From positions 1-10,029 of the forward strand of contig CAMEUL010000036.1 in NCBI GenBank assembly GCA_945938205.1: DNA of 10,029 nt. Reading direction: 5' to 3'. The stretch is from an uncultured Traorella sp. (lineage in GTDB: Bacteria > Bacillota_I > Bacilli_A > Erysipelotrichales > Erysipelotrichaceae). The position numbers were made by a program, and so were the translations under genes. The notes under the pieces are model-generated. The model was not told the DNA's origin. It searched no databases and worked only from the letters and a program-made list of their open reading frames with translations. Position 1 is the first letter of the stretch. Each line of letters starts with the position of its first letter. Below are positions 7,283-10,029 of the stretch, in pieces.

Positions 7283-7538
7283 TATGAAGAAATAAGTATT
7301 ATAACGATTGATTATTTTACTTAATGTTGTATAAAAAAGGAAGACAATACGCAAGATAATGCTACCGCCTTCACTCCAATAACGCTTTGCGTTCTCGTCG
7401 TTCAGTTTGATCTTTTTCATTTGGAAAAAAAGTATACAATTATACTCTTTTTTTTAATAATTTAAGAATAGTTTCTAAATAAAATTCATACTATTGGCTA
7501 TCCATACTATGTACAATTTTTTATAATTTATATCATTC
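7283..7538. other. Long AT-rich intergenic stretch with a possible short gene remnant
   Basis: No convincing gene lies here. On the minus strand, a frame starting at 7420 reads MKKIKLNDENAKRYWSEGG and then turns into low-complexity hydrophobic sequence that runs into the CobW gene. The first ~20 codons are richer in GC than their surroundings and look like real protein, so a gene remnant is possible, but there is no ribosome binding site and I recognise no family. At 7425-7455, an AT-rich hairpin (AAAAAAAGTATA, loop CAAT, TATACTCTTTTTTTT) could act as a weak bidirectional terminator. It also contains -10-like TATAAT/TATACT sequences on the minus strand. Confidence 0.35.
7487..7510 (+). repeat. 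8-bp direct repeat CATACTAT upstream of a promoter
   Basis: CATACTAT occurs at 7487-7494 and 7503-7510, 16 bases from start to start; the second copy ends 28 bases before the -35 box at 7539. This position suits an activator binding as a tandem dimer. AT-rich DNA can yield such repeats by chance, so confidence is modest. Confidence 0.3.
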
Positions 7539-7567
7539 TAGACAAACGGAAATAGTTCTTTTATAAT
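7539..7567 (+). promoter_or_regulatory. Promoter of the mini-ORF / secreted protein / membrane protein unit
   Basis: TAGACA (7539-7544), a 17-base spacer and TATAAT (7562-7567) match the housekeeping consensus in 11 of 12 positions. Transcription would begin near 7574, which gives a leader of about 110 bases before the secreted-protein ATG at 7684. That leader contains the mini-ORF. Confidence 0.7.
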
Positions 7568-7597
7568 TTTACTATAGAAAGGAAGGGGAATTAAGCT

Positions 7598-7621
7598 ATG
7601 GGTATCTACCAATGGACATAG
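7598..7621 (+). CDS. Seven-codon leader mini-ORF (MGIYQWT)
   Basis: An ATG at 7598 opens a frame of seven codons, MGIYQWT, ending with TAG at 7619-7621. A purine-rich site, GGAAGGGG (7581-7588), lies nine bases before the ATG, and the frame sits just after the predicted transcription start. The arms CTATG (7596-7600) and CATAG (7617-7621) are complementary, so the start and stop codons could pair in a small hairpin. It may be a regulatory leader peptide for the gene 63 bp downstream, or a very short signal peptide. It may also be a chance frame: seven codons carry little statistical weight, and the ribosome binding site is the main argument. Confidence 0.4.
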   Translation: MGIYQWT

Positions 7622-7683
7622 AAGAGGATCATCGTTTAATATAATTACAGTTTTTTAAGAAAAAAAACACAACAGGAGGTTTT

Positions 7684-8370
7684 ATGAAAAGAATAATATT
7701 AAAAATAATATTAATAGTAACAATTTTAGTAGTTTCAATGCCTGTCAACGCAAAAGGAGAAGAACTCATAATTTTAGATTCTGCTTCTTATAACGGAATT
7801 ACTTATACACTTGTTTGGAACGACACTTTAAACAGAAAAGAAATGTTATTAAATGGTGATGAGAAAGTATCTAAAATATATGAGGAAAACAATAGATTAG
7901 TAACTGAATATAAGGATGGAACTAAGAAAACAAGAGAATTTAATGTAGTCATATCCTCAAATTATGAAACTGAATCTAAAATCAGCACAATGGCAGCCGA
8001 GCCTACGTGGGGACCTACTCTTTATAAAAAAACAACTTTTGATACATCTGATGTTTCTCGTGGATATACATTAGTAAGTGAAGTTATAGGTTGGATAGGT
8101 GTATTTTATGGGTTACCTGTTTGGGTAGGTATCATGAATAGTTTGACGAATATATCAGTAGCATTTTTTCCAAAAAAAATCGAAGTATCTGCTACCTATC
8201 AAGAAGCTGTTGGATGCCCACAGTATAAGAAATATACAAGACAGACCATTTATGATATTTCTGTAAGTCCAAAAAAATTAATTGCAGATGCATATGGAGA
8301 ACAAAAGGTGTTTTCTGGTGTTAGAAATGATCCTAGCAACCCACCTATGTGTAGATATTATGGTTTTTAA
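7684..8370 (+). CDS. Secreted protein of unknown function (bacteriocin-like candidate)
   Basis: A 228-residue protein with a clear Sec signal peptide: KR at positions 3-4, a hydrophobic core (about 5-19) and a VNA cleavage site after A23. Residues about 27-100 look soluble and strand-rich (YNGITYTLVWND, EYKDGTKKTREF). From about residue 104 the sequence changes: TWGPTLYKKTTFD, then an amphipathic to hydrophobic stretch (about 128-162, including LVSEVIGWIGVFYGLPVWVG), then a polar C-terminal part with the only two cysteines, C178 and C223, well placed for a disulphide. A perfect AGGAGG (7674-7679) precedes the ATG by four bases. Codon use is markedly AT-rich (many ATA, TTA, AGA) compared with the CobW genes, suggesting transfer. 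Size and layout recall large secreted bacteriocins such as the geobacillin-26 type, but I cannot confirm homology. A non-toxic surface or envelope role is equally open. Confidence 0.75.
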   Translation: MKRIILKIILIVTILVVSMPVNAKGEELIILDSASYNGITYTLVWNDTLNRKEMLLNGDEKVSKIYEENNRLVTEYKDGTKKTREFNVVISSNYETESKISTMAAEPTWGPTLYKKTTFDTSDVSRGYTLVSEVIGWIGVFYGLPVWVGIMNSLTNISVAFFPKKIEVSATYQEAVGCPQYKKYTRQTIYDISVSPKKLIADAYGEQKVFSGVRNDPSNPPMCRYYGF

Positions 8371-8728
8371 TGATAATAATTTGAATAACGTTGCTATTAG
8401 TTTATCACCATCAAAGAAAAATTTTAATTTTGAAAATATAAACTATACAATTGATTTTGTAAATAATAGAAATTGGTTTTTATGGAATTTGCATTTTTTT
8501 CTTATCATCATTTGTGATATTCTTGTAATATCATTTTCCTACATTTTAAAGTCTTACTCAAATATTCAACCACTCCTTCTTTTGTCAATTTTATCTATCA
8601 TTTTAATTGTTTTAACACTACTAATTCACTATAAAATTAGACCAACTTTAAGAATGCGTTTGCTAAAAGAAAAACGTATAATAATAAAAAAGAATCTGTG
8701 TATAGAAAAAGAAAGAACTTCGTTTTAA
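8360..8728 (+). CDS. Small two-helix membrane protein, coupled to the secreted protein
   Basis: A 122-residue protein: a polar N-terminal region of about 38 residues rich in Asn, two hydrophobic helices (about 40-62 and 70-90), and a strongly basic C-terminal tail (RMRLLKEKRIIIKK) that should lie in the cytoplasm by the positive-inside rule. The ATG at 8360 overlaps the preceding gene by 11 bases and has no ribosome binding site of its own, so translation probably depends on reinitiation after the secreted protein. Longer in-frame starts exist back to 8282, but they lie deep inside the preceding gene. The tight coupling suggests a functional partner, for example an immunity or anchoring protein. 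I recognise no family. Base composition is as AT-rich as the upstream gene. Confidence 0.6.
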   Translation: MVFNDNNLNNVAISLSPSKKNFNFENINYTIDFVNNRNWFLWNLHFFLIIICDILVISFSYILKSYSNIQPLLLLSILSIILIVLTLLIHYKIRPTLRMRLLKEKRIIIKKNLCIEKERTSF

Positions 8729-8737
8729 AGTTCTTTC
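8711..8737 (+). other. Perfect 10-bp hairpin spanning the stop codon
   Basis: GAAAGAACTT (8711-8720) pairs with AAGTTCTTTC (8728-8737) around a seven-base loop that includes part of the TAA stop (8726-8728). No T-run follows, so this is not itself a terminator. It may protect the 3' end of the message or affect ribosome release. Confidence 0.5.
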
Positions 8738-8757
8738 ATCGGTAGTGGTGCTAAAAG

Positions 8758-8790
8758 AAAAGAGAGGACGGCAATCCTCTCTTTTTCGGT
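8758..8790 (+). terminator. Strong Rho-independent terminator, usable in both directions
   Basis: Stem AAAAGAGAGGA (8758-8768), loop CGGCAA, stem TCCTCTCTTTT (8775-8785), with T-rich sequence continuing. On the minus strand the flank reads CTTTTCTTTT, so it can also end transcripts arriving from the right-hand small reading frames. Confidence 0.85.
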
Positions 8791-8857
8791 TGCTAACAAC
8801 CTCTATCACACTATTATTATCGCACGATAAAAAGGAAAATAAAGTAAATACGCTCAT

Positions 8858-8944
8858 TCAACTTTTTTTATCTTTCCCAATCCTGAGATTCTTTTTCTGT
8901 TGTCTAGGTTCAAGATTTTGAGTTTTTTTACGTACTTCTGCCAT
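8858..8944 (-). CDS. 28-codon basic reading frame, unknown
   Basis: The frame starts MAEVRKKTQNLEPRQQ and is very basic (about a third Lys/Arg). It lies in the same frame as the two minus-strand frames upstream, six bases after the TGA of the previous one, and has no ribosome binding site. Its KKTQN-EP stretch echoes KKTQN...EP at the beginning of the 8951-9211 frame, and the DNA AAAAAAACTCAAAA is identical at both places. It could be a small protein, or the broken end of a longer gene. No family recognised. Confidence 0.25.
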   Translation of the reverse strand: MAEVRKKTQNLEPRQQKKNLRIGKDKKS

Positions 8945-8950
8945 TTTCGT

Positions 8951-9211
8951 TCATTCGCTAATAGAAAATGAGCGATACTCCCACGGAGGACATTCAATGC
9001 TTTTGTTATCTATGAAGTATCCATCTTTTGAGGTGTAGTATTTATATAGATATTCATAATATTCTTTATATTTTGTGCTTTTTTTGTTTCTTCGAAGTTT
9101 AGAATTCGAGGGAAAGAAACAATCATCTTGAATTGTGTAATTAAGACCACTCATTAAGAAATCAGGTTCATGGCTTACAATTTCGTTTTGAGTTTTTTTA
9201 AATTCGTTCAC
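8951..9211 (-). CDS. Hypothetical protein of about 86 residues, possibly part of a broken gene
   Basis: The frame begins with GTG at 9211 (translated VNEFKKTQNEIVSHEPDF) and ends in TGA at 8951. The protein is hydrophilic and aromatic-rich, with a Tyr/Lys run near the middle (YKEYYEYLYKYYTSKDGYF) and CPPWEYRSFS near the end. The composition looks like real protein rather than random AT-rich translation. Ribosome binding is weak, and only AGAAG is present upstream. The frame is shared with the small frames on either side, separated only by TAA at 9233-9235 and TGA at 8951-8953. An ancestral single gene with two nonsense codons is therefore possible; three small genes in a row is the alternative. 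I recognise no family. Confidence 0.35.
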   Translation of the reverse strand: MNEFKKTQNEIVSHEPDFLMSGLNYTIQDDCFFPSNSKLRRNKKSTKYKEYYEYLYKYYTSKDGYFIDNKSIECPPWEYRSFSISE

Positions 9212-9232
9212 TTTAAGGCTTCTTTGAGCATT

Positions 9233-9373
9233 TTAAACTTCTAAATGAATGTTTAGCTCAATTAATTGTAAATTGTTCTTAGAATTGATTTCTGAGACTC
9301 TAGAGAGTATTTCATTCCAACCTTTTTTAGAGAATGAAAGTCTTTGAATTTTGTTCCTATGCTTTAGTTCCAT
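9233..9373 (-). CDS. 46-residue small protein, unknown, possibly part of a broken gene
   Basis: An ATG at 9373 opens MELKHRNKIQRLSFSKKGWN and continues EILSRVSEINSKNNLQ to TAA at 9233. It is basic at the N-terminus and predicted helical. There is no clear ribosome binding site. It lies 20 bases after the stop of the truncated frame upstream and 21 bases before the next frame, a spacing like that of an operon of small genes. It is in the same frame as the 8951-9211 and 8858-8944 reading frames. Composition looks protein-like, but the family is unknown. Confidence 0.3.
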   Translation of the reverse strand: MELKHRNKIQRLSFSKKGWNEILSRVSEINSKNNLQLIELNIHLEV

Positions 9374-9393
9374 TCGTCTATTCTAGCATTAGC

Positions 9394-9519
9394 TCATTCT
9401 TTTCTATCTTTAAAACGCCATTGCAAAACGCCTTTGATATCTTCATCGAAATTTTGATGTAATTCTTGAATGTCCAATTTCTTATTTTCAAGATTTTTAA
9501 TTCCTTGTTCTGTTTCATG
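9394..9519 (-). pseudogene. C-terminal fragment of a coiled-coil-like protein, truncated at a breakpoint
   Basis: An open frame without a start codon reads HETEQGIKNLENKKLDIQE and ends KGVLQWRFKDRKE before TGA at 9394. The heptad-like spacing of Leu/Ile suggests a helical C-terminus. Immediately upstream (9520-9522) is an in-frame TAA, and the sequence beyond belongs to the DUF4143 remnant on the other strand, so the rest of this gene has been lost. A competing frame (MKQNKELKILK...) is less protein-like. The original family is not recognisable from 41 residues. Confidence 0.4.
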
Positions 9520-9525
9520 TTAAGA

Positions 9526-9741
9526 GGCTCATGCGAGGTTGACTTTATTATTGATACAGGTGAGCGAATCATTCCAGTTGAAGTAAAGGCAGAGATAAAT
9601 CTACGAACAAAGAGCTTGAGAACCTATCAAGAGAAGTTTTCACCCAAAGTATCTGTTCGCACTTCGATGGCAGATTTTAAAAAGGAAGATTGGCTTGTTA
9701 ATTTACCATTGTATGCAATAGATCTGATTAACAAAATATAG
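9526..9741 (+). pseudogene. 3' remnant of a DUF4143 AAA-type ATPase gene
   Basis: About 71 residues remain, starting near GSCEVDFIIDTGERIIPVEV and ending with SVRTSMADFKKEDWLVNLPL and YAIDLINKI. This is the C-terminal end of the ATP-binding DUF4143 proteins, which normally have about 380-430 residues: an N-terminal AAA domain plus a C-terminal PD-(D/E)xK-like region. The Asp of EVDF and the Glu/Lys of VEVK, the nuclease-like signature, survive, but the whole ATPase domain is missing. The homology stops at about 9526, where the minus-strand fragment begins. In-frame codons further upstream (from 9466) do not resemble the family. There is no ribosome binding site at the join, so this is almost certainly not expressed as a working protein. 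Confidence 0.85.
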
Positions 9742-9746
9742 AGAAA

Positions 9747-9779
9747 AGGCTTTGACTGTGAATGTCAAAGCCTGTTTTT
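9747..9779. terminator. Bidirectional terminator between two convergent gene remnants
   Basis: Stem AGGCTTTGAC (9747-9756), loop TGTGAAT, stem GTCAAAGCCT (9764-9773), then GTTTTTA. It starts six bases after the DUF4143 stop and ends at the stop codon of the peroxiredoxin remnant on the other strand. It has therefore outlived the genes it served. Confidence 0.85.
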
Positions 9780-9954
9780 AAACAGTTTTAAGAAAATTTA
9801 GAATATCTAACGCATTGGTATCCGGAGTCGCTTTCTCAAAGGTTTTGATGATCTTACCATTTTCATCCAATACATAGGTAGAACGAGTAATGCCCATATA
9901 GCTTTTCCCATAAAGCTTTTTTTCTTTCCAAAAGCGGGAATTCTCCTGACGTTT
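9778..9954 (-). pseudogene. C-terminal remnant of a Bcp-type peroxiredoxin
   Basis: Fifty-eight codons read QENSRFWKEKKLYGKSYMGI then TRSTYVLDENGKIIKTFEKA and end NALDILNFLKTV before TAA at 9778. WKEKKLYGK-YMGI-RSTYVLDE-GKI is the C-terminal half of bacterioferritin-comigratory-protein (Bcp/PrxQ) thiol peroxidases, normally about 150 residues. The peroxidatic cysteine and the N-terminal thioredoxin-fold half are absent. An in-frame TAA lies at 9955-9957. Upstream DNA in another frame (STDFHEYSVNKN) might be a frameshifted continuation, but it soon merges into the promoter region at the window's end. I call it a pseudogene. Confidence 0.85.
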
Positions 9955-9982
9955 TTATTCACAGAATATTCATGAAAATCCG

Positions 9983-10011
9983 TTGACAAACTATATAAAA
10001 AGGGGTATACT
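9983..10011 (+). promoter_or_regulatory. Near-consensus promoter for a gene beyond the right edge
   Basis: A perfect TTGACA (9983-9988), a 17-base spacer and TATACT (10006-10011) match the housekeeping consensus in 11 of 12 positions. Transcription would start near 10018 and leave the window. The promoter lies just upstream of the peroxiredoxin remnant and points away from it. Confidence 0.75.
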
Positions 10012-10029
10012 TTGGTTAAAGGTCAAAGA

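Noticed and set aside
7598..7621. Reading the mini-ORF as a macrolide-resistance (erm-type) leader because it begins MGI
   Set aside because: It is too short, lacks the stalling motifs of those leaders, and no rRNA methylase follows.
8663..8857. Minus-strand frame of 64 codons, in register with the small frames to its right
   Set aside because: It runs across a strong terminator hairpin and antisense through the membrane-protein gene, with Phe/Tyr-rich low-complexity ends; no ribosome binding site.

Overview
The window looks like chromosome from a low-GC Bacillota, most likely an Erysipelotrichia-type gut anaerobe. This rests on AT-rich intergenic DNA, strong AGGAGG/GGTGA ribosome binding sites, consensus TTGACA/TATAAT promoters and the families present. 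I cannot name a species from the sequence alone.

Left part (1-3828, minus strand): the 5' end of a DUF2156-type gene, preceded by a promoter so close to its start that the transcript would be nearly leaderless. Upstream of it is a tight three-gene ABC transporter operon: a LolD/MacB-type ATPase followed by two FtsX-domain permeases. The permeases overlap or abut their upstream neighbours, so they probably form a heterodimer. A divergent promoter pair lies at 3850-3943.

Middle part (3938-7280, plus strand): a four-gene operon in which each start overlaps the preceding stop. It encodes a DUF1653 protein, an M50 membrane zinc protease with a long soluble tail, a CobW/COG0523 GTPase with a His/Cys-rich metal-binding insert built of 12-residue repeats, and a second CobW-like GTPase. 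The second one lacks the canonical CxCC motif and carries a C-terminal domain resembling the DUF1980/TIGR03943 C-terminal region. The set suggests metal allocation, possibly zinc, linked to a membrane protease. A hairpin terminator overlaps the last stop codon.

Right part (7281-8790, plus strand): an AT-rich module that looks recently acquired. It has an 8-bp direct repeat, a near-consensus promoter, a seven-codon mini-ORF with its own ribosome binding site, a secreted protein with two cysteines and a hydrophobic core, an overlapping two-helix membrane protein, and a strong terminator. A secreted effector with a membrane partner (bacteriocin/immunity-like) is the most attractive reading, but it is unproven.

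Far right (8858-9954): a decayed segment. A file of small minus-strand reading frames that I do not recognise ends at a breakpoint near 9520. There it meets the last third of a DUF4143 ATPase gene. Facing that is the C-terminal remnant of a Bcp-type peroxiredoxin, with a shared terminator between them. The window closes with an excellent plus-strand promoter for a gene beyond the edge.
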